Position numbers and translations under genes: made by a program. Under the pieces are notes generated by a model that made no database searches, was not told the DNA's origin, and saw only the letters and a list, made by a program, of their open reading frames with translations. Positions 4,901 through 10,382 of a stretch of DNA of 10,382 nucleotides are shown one piece after another. The DNA is from Anaerolineae bacterium (lineage in GTDB: Bacteria; Chloroflexota; Anaerolineae; Aggregatilineales; Phototrophicaceae): positions 1 to 10,382 of the forward strand of contig JACMMD010001153.1 in the NCBI GenBank assembly GCA_014379235.1. Direction: 5' to 3'. Position 1 is the first letter of the stretch. The number at the start of each line of letters is the position of its first letter.

Positions 4901-6503
4901 ATGTTAAAAAGAATATCTATGTTGTTATCGCTGCTGCTGCTGGCCAGCTTACTGCTGCCGCTCGGCGTGGGCCGCGCAAGAAGCCGGCGTACTGCGTGTC
5001 CCCATCGGTGAAGAACCCGAACACTTAGACCCGTTCCGTTCCACCACCACCGCCACGCGCCGCATTATCGTCAACATCTATGAAGCACTGGTTACGCTCG
5101 ATCCCAACGGCGAAGGTGTCATCCCCGAATTGGCTGAAAGCTGGGACATCTCCGCAGACGGCCTAACCTACACCTTCCATCTGCGTGAGGGTGTCATGTT
5201 CCAGCCCGTCGCAGGTGTCGAATACGAGAGCCGCGAAGTCACCGCCGCCGACTGGGTGTGGTCGATGATGACCTACCTCAGCGCCGATACCGAAATCTCC
5301 GAACACCCTGAATATCTGGCCAGCATCGTTGGTGCGCCGGAATTCACCGAAGGTGCGGGCGAAGTGACCGAAGTCGAGGGTATCAACGTCGTTGACGATT
5401 ACACCCTCGAACTCACCCTGTCCGAGCCGAACCACCGCTTCCTGTACGACCTGATTAACGTCTACGTCGTGCCGCAGGAAGCCTTCGAAACCGTCGAAGA
5501 ATTCGGCAACAACCCCGTCGGCACTGGCCCCTATATGCTCGGTGAATGGCTGCGCGACGACCACCTCACGCTGACCGCCAACCCCGAATATTGGGAAGCG
5601 GGTCTGCCGCTCACGTCCGAAGTTCGCTTCCTGAACATCGCGGATGCCAACACCGAACTGCTGATGTACCGCGAAAACGAACTCGATCTCCTACTGAATT
5701 TCCCTACCGGTCAGTTCAACGCGCTCAAGACCGAGTTCGTCAACGAATATCACGAAATGCCCGGCCTGAACGTCCGTTATTACGGCTTCAAGATGGACGT
5801 CGGTTTCTTCTCGGAAAACCCGCTCGTGCGTCAGGCGATGGCCCACGCGGTCAATAACGAGGAAATCTGGAATATCCTGCTCGAAGGACAGCGCGTACCC
5901 GGTACGATGGGCGTTCTGTCGCCGTCGATGCCTGCGGCCAATGCTGGCACACAGACCTATGACCCCGCTCTAGCGGCGGAACTGCTGACCGAAGCAGGCT
6001 TCCCCGGCGGCGAAGGTCTGCCCACCTTTGACCTGTATATCCTCGGTTCGATGGCCAGCAGCCCCGCGCATGAAGCCATGCAAGCCCAGTTCGCCGAAAT
6101 CGGTGTTCCGGTCAACCTTGTGGTTGAAGACGGCGCGACCTATTGGGATCACATCGATCAGGACGACGTGGAATTCTTCGTGAGCGGCTGGAGTTCGGAC
6201 TTCAACGACCCCAGTGAAGTGCTCAACTTCCTGTTCCTAGACGGTGCGGATCAGACTCATTACAACAATGAGGAAGTCAATGCCCTCATCCGTGAGGCCA
6301 TGACCATCACCGACCCCACCGAGCGCGAAGCGATCTACCGCCAAGCGCACGAGATGATCATGGCCGAAACGCCATGGATTGTCTCGTCCTACAGCATCAT
6401 CAGCTACCTGCAAAAGTCATGGGTTGACGGCTTCACGATCACCCCATCCGGCACATACACCGCTGAACTCAAGTACGTCAGCGTAGCCGAAGGTCAAGGC
6501 TAA
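4901..6503 (+). CDS. Peptide ABC transporter solute-binding protein (family 5), frameshifted after the signal peptide
   Basis: This is a family-5 solute-binding protein (DppA/OppA-like) that captures peptides or similar ligands outside the membrane. ATG 4901 has a strong GAGGAGG site nine bases upstream and encodes a signal peptide (MLKRIS, then a leucine-rich core). That frame ends at a TGA at 5009. The mature protein continues in the +1 frame from about 4974 (AQEAGVLRVPIGEEPEHLDPF) to the stop at 6501-6503. Removing one G from the GGG at 4969-4971 joins both into a 533-aa protein reading LGVAAQEAG, a normal signal-peptidase site and length. Family hallmarks are PELAESW, NPVGTGPYMLGEW and LVRQAMAHAVNNEEI. 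No lipobox cysteine is present. A TTG at 5130 is inside PELAESW and is not a real start. The permeases follow 191 bp later. Confidence 0.85.
4969..4971 (+). other. Frameshift site (one extra G) in the solute-binding protein gene
   Basis: The sequence reads GTGGGCCGCGCAAGAAGCC. With one G fewer the frame gives V-A-A-Q-E-A, joining a complete signal peptide to a complete mature domain. Everything on both sides is intact and under normal codon use, so the change is either recent or a sequence error. No slippery heptamer or stimulatory structure is evident. Confidence 0.75.
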
Positions 6504-6515
6504 AAAGTACCGTAT

Positions 6516-6543
6516 GTAGGGGCGACGCATGCGTCGCCCCTAC
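6516..6543. repeat. R1 perfect 28-bp palindrome between binding-protein and permease genes
   Basis: GTAGGGGCGACGCA (6516-6529) is followed immediately by its exact reverse complement (6530-6543). There is no T-run. As RNA it would fold into a strong hairpin 12 bases after the binding-protein stop codon, a position where hairpins in other transporter operons protect the upstream message and lower downstream expression. That role is inferred here. Confidence 0.85.
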
Positions 6544-6547
6544 CACC

Positions 6548-6670
6548 GCGACGGGTTCAAAACCCCTCGCTATACAGAAGAAAAGTCCACTAAAGGGACT
6601 ATATAGTGCAGTTGAACCAACCCCTTTAGCGGGTTTGATTTTTGGCAGCCGTCGGTTTTTAACCGATGGC
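6548..6670. repeat. Composite four-hairpin element R2 (copy 2)
   Basis: The order is the same as in the copy at 2570-2693. A is GCGACGGGTT-CAA-AACCCCTCGC (6548-6570), with one mismatch. B is AGTCC/GGACT with loop ACTAAAG (6584-6600). B' is at 6618-6638, 21 bases identical to 2642-2662. A' is GCCGTCGGTT-TTT-AACCGATGGC (6648-6670), with one G-T pair. Both copies are about 124 bp and both directly follow an R1 sequence. It lies inside the transporter operon, just before the DppB-like gene. Confidence 0.8.
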
Positions 6671-6694
6671 GACGATTAAAAGGCCCGTTCGCTT

Positions 6695-7639
6695 ATGTCC
6701 ACTTACATTCTTCGCCGCCTGCTGCAAGTCGTTCCCACGCTGTTAGGCGTATTTACCGTGCTGTTCGCGCTGGCCTATCTCATGCCCGGAGACCCCATCC
6801 GCGCCGTCATGGGCGAGGCTTATCGCCGTGCTGACCCCGGCGTGATCGCCAGAGTACGCGAAGAACTCGGCATCGACGACCCGTTTCTCGTGCAGTACGG
6901 GCGCTTCTTGGGCCGCACGTTGACCTTCGATCTAGGGCGCTCGTTCGTGCTGGACGAAAACGTGGTGGACATCATCGGCTATCGCTTCCCGCGCACGTTG
7001 CAACTCATGGCAGGCGGGATGCTCGTTGCCATATTGATCGGCATCCCGGCGGGCATCATCTCCGCCGAACGACAATATACGTGGATCGACCACGCGCTAA
7101 TGTTATTGGCGCTCATCGGCGTGTCGATGCCGGTGTTCTGGCAGGCGATTCTAGCGAAGATGTTCCTCACGCAGTCGGCTTATGGGGTGGCCTTATTCCC
7201 CGTAGCGGGCTATGGCGATGGCGCAGTCTCGCATATGATTCTGCCGTCGCTGGTGTTGGGGACGCACCTTTCAGCGACGATTGCCCGCGTCACGCGCTCG
7301 TCCATGCTCGAAGTGCGCGGCCAAGATTACATCACCACTGCTCGCGCAAAGGGGCTGCCCTATCGCATCGTACTCGTCGGCCACCAGTTTCGTAACGCGC
7401 TCATTCCGGTGGTGACAGTCATCGCGCTGGACATCGGTTATCTGCTTGGCGGCTCAGTCGTCACCGAGACCGTGTTTAGCTGGCCGGGCTTAGGCCGAGC
7501 AGTGGTGCTGGCCATCTCCCGCCGCGATACGCCCGTCATTATGGGAACACTGGTTTTTGGCGCGGTCTTATTCATCGCCATCAACCTGATAACCGATCTG
7601 CTTTACGCGCTGCTGAACCCGCGCATTCGTTACAACTAA
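6695..7639 (+). CDS. DppB/OppB-like peptide ABC transporter permease
   Basis: The 314-aa inner-membrane permease is of the family-5 type. The N-terminus YILRRLLQVVPTLLGVFTVLFALAYLMPGDP (4-34) is the classic DppB first helix, with the MPGDP turn. About five further hydrophobic segments follow. The cytoplasmic EAA loop that docks on the ATPase is at 211-236 (DYITTARAKGL with conserved G220, then FRNALIP). GGSVVTETVFSWPGLGR (252-268) and the ending LYALLNPRIRYN are also typical. The start ATG has only a weak AAAAGG site 11 bases upstream, and an R2 element separates it from the binding-protein gene. It pairs with the DppC-like permease 68 bp downstream to form the membrane pore. Peptides are the likely cargo, but family 5 also carries nickel and sugars. 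Confidence 0.93.
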   Translation: MSTYILRRLLQVVPTLLGVFTVLFALAYLMPGDPIRAVMGEAYRRADPGVIARVREELGIDDPFLVQYGRFLGRTLTFDLGRSFVLDENVVDIIGYRFPRTLQLMAGGMLVAILIGIPAGIISAERQYTWIDHALMLLALIGVSMPVFWQAILAKMFLTQSAYGVALFPVAGYGDGAVSHMILPSLVLGTHLSATIARVTRSSMLEVRGQDYITTARAKGLPYRIVLVGHQFRNALIPVVTVIALDIGYLLGGSVVTETVFSWPGLGRAVVLAISRRDTPVIMGTLVFGAVLFIAINLITDLLYALLNPRIRYN

Positions 7640-7651
7640 CGACGTTTCTTT

Positions 7652-7678
7652 GTAGGGGCAAGGCATGCCTTGCCCTAC
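7652..7678. repeat. R1 palindrome between the two permease genes
   Basis: GGGCAAGGCATGCCTTGCCC (7656-7675) is a perfect 20-bp palindrome inside outer GTAG...TAC. The arm word (CAAGG/CCTTG) differs from that of the copy at 6516 (CGACG/CGTCG), yet complementarity is complete. It sits 12 bp after the DppB-like stop codon, the same distance as the copy after the binding-protein gene. Confidence 0.85.
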
Positions 7679-7707
7679 CAGCGCGGAAAAAATTAGAGGA
7701 CAGACTA

Positions 7708-8610
7708 TTGGCTACCGCAACCCAAAATCAAGCGCTGCCGGAAATCGCCACACTGCAAGTCCGGCATACGTCCAATGTTCGCCGCTTCTGGCGTTCGTTC
7801 CGCCGCAACAAAGTCGCGCTGTTGGGACTGATTATCGTCATGCTGATGTCGTTCGGCGCATTGTTCGCGCCCATCATCGCCCCGCACGACCCCATCGACC
7901 AGAACATCACTGGAGCGCGTCTGCGTCCACCCGATGCCGAGTATCCGCTCGGCGCAGATGAGCTTGGGCGCGACCTGTTCAGCCGCCTCTTGTACGGCGC
8001 ACGGGTTTCGCTGGTGATCGGACTCGTGGGTGAAACCGTCTCGATAGCCATCGCCATGCTACTCGGATCGCTAGCAGGTTGGTATGGTGGTTGGGTCGAT
8101 GACGTGATTATGCGTCTCGCGGACATCTTTTTCGCCATCCCCGGCCTGATGTTCTTGATCGTGATCGTGTCCATCGTTGAGCCAAATCCGATTACGATTT
8201 TCACGGCGCTGGGCCTCATCGGCTGGCCCGGTGAAGCGCGCATGATGCGAAGTCAGGTTCTCGCGCTGAAAAACCTCGAATACATCACATCAGCCAAAGC
8301 CATCGGCGCGACCAATCGGCGTATCATCTTGCAGCACATCGTCCCCAACGCGCTTGCGCCAATGATCGTGCTGGCGACGCTCGGCGTGGCGGGTATCATC
8401 CTCAGCGAATCCAGCCTGAGCTTTCTCGGTCTCGGCGTACAAATCCCGTTTCCGAGTTGGGGCACGATGGTCTTTAACGGCCAGAACTATATTTTCAATG
8501 CGTGGTGGTACGCCATATTTCCCGGTCTGGCCATCATGATCGCCGTGTTGGGCTTCAACTTCCTCGGTGACGGCCTGCGTGACGCGCTCGACCCAACGCA
8601 GTATCGCTAG
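7708..8610 (+). CDS. DppC/OppC-like peptide ABC transporter permease
   Basis: This is a 300-aa second permease subunit. An N-terminal cytoplasmic segment with FWRSFRRNKVALLGLIIV (27-44) matches the OppC_N domain. The periplasmic signature YPLGADELGRDLFSRLLYGARVSL (79-102) is nearly invariant in the family. The EAA loop lies at 191-216 (EYITSAKAIGATNRRIILQHIVPNAL), and the protein ends with FLGDGLRDALDP (285-296). The start is TTG 7708, supported by AGAGGA seven bases upstream; no ATG is better placed. It is the last gene of the transporter set: the expected DppD and DppF ATPases do not follow, and a minus-strand gene comes next. The stop codon runs straight into an R3 repeat. Confidence 0.93.
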   Translation: MATATQNQALPEIATLQVRHTSNVRRFWRSFRRNKVALLGLIIVMLMSFGALFAPIIAPHDPIDQNITGARLRPPDAEYPLGADELGRDLFSRLLYGARVSLVIGLVGETVSIAIAMLLGSLAGWYGGWVDDVIMRLADIFFAIPGLMFLIVIVSIVEPNPITIFTALGLIGWPGEARMMRSQVLALKNLEYITSAKAIGATNRRIILQHIVPNALAPMIVLATLGVAGIILSESSLSFLGLGVQIPFPSWGTMVFNGQNYIFNAWWYAIFPGLAIMIAVLGFNFLGDGLRDALDPTQYR

Positions 8611-8655
8611 TGCTGAGTTCTGAGTGAAGAAGGTATGAGGCGCGAGGTTCGAGTA
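8610..8655 (+). repeat. R3 repeat at the stop codon of the DppC-like gene
   Basis: It starts in the TAG stop (8608-8610) with GTGCTGAGTTCTGAGTGAAG, then AAGGTATGAGG and GAGGTTCGAGTA. It is a near-identical inverted copy of 2748-2793 (two differences in 46). It keeps the same direction relative to its gene as the copies after the DinB-like and 92-aa genes. Confidence 0.8.
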
Positions 8656-8666
8656 AAACGCTAGGG

Positions 8667-8690
8667 GTAGGGGCGCAATGCATTGCGCCC
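8667..8690. repeat. R1 palindrome after the transporter operon
   Basis: GGGCGCAATGCATTGCGCCC (8671-8690) is a perfect 20-bp palindrome after GTAG, with an imperfect outer TGTAC. Its right half equals the half-site at 2558-2569. As RNA it could end or stabilise the operon transcript, though no T-run follows directly. Confidence 0.8.
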
Positions 8691-8766
8691 TGTACCCTTG
8701 TGATATGCTTTTGTCTTTTCCTTGCATCCCTGCCCCTCTGCGACCCTGCGGTAGGCTTTTTGTATT
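8691..8766. repeat. R4 pyrimidine-rich repeat
   Basis: The words TGTACCCTTGTGATATGCTTTT, CTTGCATCCCTGCCCCTCTGCG and CCCTGCGGTAGGCTTTTTG follow in the same order as in the blocks at 4595 and 9781. It is non-coding and lies between two genes that end toward each other. It ends near TTGGTTAACAGCCAATGGCT (8765-8784), which contains the small dyad AGCCA-A-TGGCT and reaches the GNAT stop codon. Confidence 0.65.
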
Positions 8767-8782
8767 GGTTAACAGCCAATGG

Positions 8783-9328
8783 CTACAACCGCTTCGCCAT
8801 CAAAATATCCGGCTTGCCTATACCGTTCGCGTCCGGCATCACACCGATGATCGTATAGCCCAGCTTCTGATAAAACTCGTAGGGATGTCCGCGCAGGTTG
8901 CGAATGTTGTCGATCTGCTGCCCCGTATTTTGATACAGATCGACGCCCGAAAGCGTGGTCATATCGTCCTGATCGTCCGAGCCGAGCATCAACGTCAGCG
9001 CGCCGCGTTCACGAACCCGTTCTTCGAGGTCAGCCACCAGCGCCCGCCCGACGCCTTTGCCCTGTTGATCGACGCGCACAACCAGCGGATGCAGTTCCCA
9101 CACTTCCGAGTAAGAAAGCTGCGCGCCAATCCACCCTAACACCACGCCGTCATCGTCAACCGCGATACGGCTGATGCGCCCGTCCGTGAATGACTCGTTG
9201 ACCTCCCTAACCGCATCTTCAAGCGTCTCGAAGGCATCCGGCCAGTGTTCATGAAAAGCATCCACCAGCATTTCGGCTACCTGATTAATTTCTGAATGAT
9301 CGTTTGGCGTTAAGTCTCGAATGTGCAT
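8783..9328 (-). CDS. GNAT N-acetyltransferase, aminoglycoside 6'-N-acetyltransferase-like
   Basis: The 181-aa single-domain GNAT enzyme transfers an acetyl group from acetyl-CoA to an amine. The acetyl-CoA pyrophosphate loop is QQGKGVG (88-94), preceded by the beta-4 strand WELHPLVVRV (77-86). The stretches LMLGSDDQDDMTTLSGVDLY (113-132), HPYEFYQKLGY (148-158) and PDANGIGKPDILMAKR (165-180) resemble a subgroup annotated as aminoglycoside 6'-acetyltransferases. I recall this resemblance and could not test it; an intrinsic chromosomal GNAT acting on another amine is equally possible. ATG 9328 is preferred: AGGA lies about eight bases upstream, and the longer in-frame start at 9361 only adds 11 residues encoded by an R3-type repeat. 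That same repeat supplies the AGGA, and the TAG stop lies in a repeat too. Confidence 0.85.
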   Translation of the reverse strand: MHIRDLTPNDHSEINQVAEMLVDAFHEHWPDAFETLEDAVREVNESFTDGRISRIAVDDDGVVLGWIGAQLSYSEVWELHPLVVRVDQQGKGVGRALVADLEERVRERGALTLMLGSDDQDDMTTLSGVDLYQNTGQQIDNIRNLRGHPYEFYQKLGYTIIGVMPDANGIGKPDILMAKRL

Positions 9329-9335
9329 GGTTTTA

Positions 9336-9425
9336 GTCCTGAGTTCTGAGTGCTGAGTCAATTCAAGTACAGAGTACAGGGTACAGAGTACAGAGGAAGA
9401 AGTACCGAGTTCTGAGTGATTAGTA
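9336..9425. repeat. R3 repeats and GTACAGAG tandem array upstream of the GNAT gene
   Basis: CTGAGTTCTGAGTGCTGAGT (9338-9357) is followed by about four tandem units of GTACAGAG/GTACAGG (9367-9396), then GAAGAAGTACCGAGTTCTGAGTG. These are the R3 words rearranged, lying upstream of the GNAT and in the opposite orientation to it, unlike the three post-stop copies. Positions 9426-9457 hold no recognisable feature. Confidence 0.7.
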
Positions 9426-9457
9426 TCTATGTGTGTGGCGGGCGTTACAGTTGAAGC

Positions 9458-9775
9458 TCAATGTTCTGCATGATTTAATGGTAATGCGGGCTGAATCGAA
9501 TATAGCCGACGGTCAATGTACCTCTTAAAACGCCGTGTCAAATAAAATGCCGCATTCGCTGCAAACCAAATGTCCGCACACACTGCAATGCCGAAAGCCA
9601 CGACCCCGACCCAGAAACAGTCCCACCCGCAGATAGAAGGAACAATGGTATCCGTAGCTACAACCATAATAAAAAGACACACTGGATACAACGGAATAGC
9701 AATGGCCGCAAACAGCGCGATAAAGGTGATGATGTAGACCACAAATCGAACCGCTGAATTTTGCATAAACTTCAA
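9458..9775 (-). CDS. Small hypothetical membrane protein (105 aa)
   Basis: I do not recognise the family. The 105-aa product is strongly hydrophobic over residues 9-45 (VRFVVYIITFIALFAAIAIP then LYPVCLFIMVVA, probably two short helices or a helical hairpin) and again at about 53-78 (CFWVGVVAFGIAVCADIWFA). A basic stretch, TRRFKRYIDRR (80-90), would face the cytoplasm by the positive-inside rule. It contains four cysteines, two of them near the loop (CGWDC, 49-53). Start TTG 9775 is favoured because AAAGGG lies seven bases upstream; ATG 9766 would be 16 bases from that site. It sits between folK and the GNAT on the same strand, with repeats on both sides, so a shared function is not implied. 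Confidence 0.6.
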   Translation of the reverse strand: MKFMQNSAVRFVVYIITFIALFAAIAIPLYPVCLFIMVVATDTIVPSICGWDCFWVGVVAFGIAVCADIWFAANAAFYLTRRFKRYIDRRLYSIQPALPLNHAEH

Positions 9776-9780
9776 TTGAA

Positions 9781-9942
9781 TTCCCTTTGTACCCCTGTGA
9801 TGCGCTTTTTCCCTGTGTCTCTCGTCCCTCTATACCTCTGTGTTAAGCTTTCCCTGCATCCCTGCCCTTCTGCAACCCTGCGGTAAGTCTTTTCTTGGCT
9901 GATCGCTGTACTCAGCGACGCTGACTAGCTGATGGCTGACAA
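9781..9942. repeat. R4 block followed by R5 words, running into the end of folK
   Basis: CTTTGTACCCCTGTGATGCG, CCCTCTATACCTCTGTGTTAAG, CCCTGCATCCCTGCCC and CTGCAACCCTGCGGTAAG repeat the order seen at 4595 and 8691. From 9895 the words change to TTGGCTGATCG, CGCTGACTAGCTGATGGCTGAC. The last words encode the final residues (SLSAIS) and the stop codon of folK on the minus strand. Confidence 0.65.
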
Positions 9943-10382
9943 ACTATCCGCGATTTCCCGCAGCGTCCGACCATCCGACGGATGCACCAACTCCGGCGCG
10001 AGTTCTGCCAGCGGCACGGCCACATGCGCGAACCGCACAATATCGGCGTCAGGGATGCGATAGGGCTTCGCACCGTACTCGAACACCGCACTCCCCCACA
10101 GCGAAATGTCCAGGTCAATCGTGCGCGGCGCATTTTTATTGTTCGGGTCACGGACGCGCTTGAGTTCGCGCTCGATGGCGTCCAATACCTCGCGCTTGAG
10201 TCCAACCGCGTCCAGCGTCGTCGTCAGCGCCACCGCCATGTTGAGAAAATCCGCCTGTTCGGTGAAGCCCTGCGGCGCGGTCTGATACGCCGATGATACC
10301 GCCAGCACGTTTGTCCGTTCCCGCAGCAGATCAACCGCGCGGGCAAGGTTGCGCTCCGGCTCGATGTTCGACCCCAACGAAA
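9925..10382 (-). CDS. folK: 2-amino-4-hydroxy-6-hydroxymethyldihydropteridine pyrophosphokinase (HPPK), 5' end beyond the window
   Basis: HPPK transfers pyrophosphate from ATP to 6-hydroxymethyl-dihydropterin, the step before dihydropteroate synthase in folate synthesis, in the cytosol. The visible ~152 residues start with S-LGSNIEPERNL, the family's N-terminal LGSN strand, continue with SSAYQTAPQGFTEQADFLNMAV (the usual S-x-Y-xT-xP-x-G-x3-Q-x-x-FLN pattern) and contain the signature DPNNKNAPRTIDLDISLWG with the metal-binding D-x-D. HVAVPLAELAPELVHP is the usual late stretch. The TTG at 10377 is the leucine of LGSN, not a start; the few missing residues and the real start lie to the right of the window. 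Folate neighbours such as folP or folB would be expected there but are not visible. The C-terminal SLSAIS is coded by an R5 repeat. Confidence 0.93.
   Translation of the reverse strand, partial: SLGSNIEPERNLARAVDLLRERTNVLAVSSAYQTAPQGFTEQADFLNMAVALTTTLDAVGLKREVLDAIERELKRVRDPNNKNAPRTIDLDISLWGSAVFEYGAKPYRIPDADIVRFAHVAVPLAELAPELVHPSDGRTLREIADSLSAIS

Noticed and set aside
4960..5011. Programmed ribosomal frameshift in the binding-protein gene
   Set aside because: No slippery sequence, pausing codon or downstream structure is apparent, and a one-base change fully explains the break.
5163..5564. 133-aa minus-strand open frame inside the binding-protein gene
   Set aside because: It is an antisense shadow of a well-supported coding sequence; its composition mirrors the codon bias of the sense gene.
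5130..6503. Binding protein starting at TTG 5130
   Set aside because: This TTG is the leucine of the conserved PELAESW stretch. Coding sequence of the same protein extends upstream to about 4974 in this frame, and the signal peptide is found from 4901 in another frame.
6516..6543. R1 palindromes as rho-independent terminators
   Set aside because: None is followed by a T-run, and two lie inside a transporter operon whose downstream genes must be expressed.
8691..8766. Small RNA gene in the R4 block after the transporter
   Set aside because: The same words recur at two other intergenic sites, there is no clear promoter, and the block is pyrimidine-rich with little structure, so a repeat explains it better.
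8783..9328. Calling the GNAT a proven aminoglycoside-resistance gene
   Set aside because: The similarity is recalled, not computed, and no integron, resistance neighbour or mobile element is present. An ordinary chromosomal acetyltransferase is as likely.
9329..9361. Longer N-terminus of the GNAT from 9361
   Set aside because: The extra residues (TQHSELRTKT) come from an R3 repeat. GNAT homology begins at MHIRDL.

Overview
The window is about 10.4 kb of moderately GC-rich bacterial DNA with eleven protein-coding genes, no RNA genes, no transposase and no CRISPR array. Its most striking property is that almost every intergenic space is filled with short, structured repeats of at least five kinds. 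That repeat load, a CGNR-type regulator, DinB-family enzymes and a peptide ABC transporter suggest a Chloroflexota-like soil or water bacterium or a MAG of one. This assignment is an inference from style, not from a marker gene.

Layout, left to right. (1) 49-948 (+) encodes a thioredoxin-reductase-like flavoprotein of the CxxCHG (GliT-like) kind, preceded by a perfect 15-bp dyad. (2) Its 3' end overlaps by 41 bp the convergent EamA-type drug/metabolite exporter (908-1858, -). (3) The exporter is the last of four minus-strand genes, in transcription order: a 92-aa unknown protein (3661-3383), a DinB-like protein (3278-2808), a second DinB-like protein (2491-1997) and the exporter. (4) Divergent from this set is a CGNR zinc-finger/ABATE regulator (3787-4440, +). 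The 125-bp space between the two directions holds two overlapping sigma-70-like promoters and a nested dyad with direct repeats, so it looks like a compact regulatory switch. (5) After a terminator and 460 bp without a gene comes a dipeptide/oligopeptide ABC transporter: solute-binding protein (4901-6503, with a one-base frameshift just after the signal peptide), DppB-like permease (6695-7639) and DppC-like permease (7708-8610). The two ATPase genes such a transporter needs are not in the window. (6) On the minus strand follow a GNAT acetyltransferase resembling AAC(6') enzymes (8783-9328), a small membrane protein (9458-9775) and folK (9925 to the right edge, 5' end missing).

Repeats. R1: palindromes with outer GTAGGGGC and a GCATGC-like centre, whose arms differ in sequence but stay self-complementary (1900, 6516, 7652, 8667, half copy at 2558). 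R2: two ~124-bp composite elements of four hairpins in the order A-B-B'-A' (2570-2693, 6548-6670), each directly preceded by R1. R3: GAGTGCTGAGTTCTGAGT/GGTACGAGGTTCGAG blocks that start at the stop codons of three genes, always in the same orientation to the gene (2748, 3325, 8610; a rearranged copy at 9336). R4: pyrimidine-rich blocks (4595, 8691, 9781). R5: GTTAGC/AGCTGAT-rich stretches (1951, 2505, 3310, 4755, 9895). Several gene ends (GNAT, folK, DinB) run into these repeats.

Most genes look like ordinary accessory or housekeeping functions. The best candidates for something undescribed are the composite A-B-B'-A' element, the stop-codon-anchored repeats and the CGNR/92-aa divergent module.
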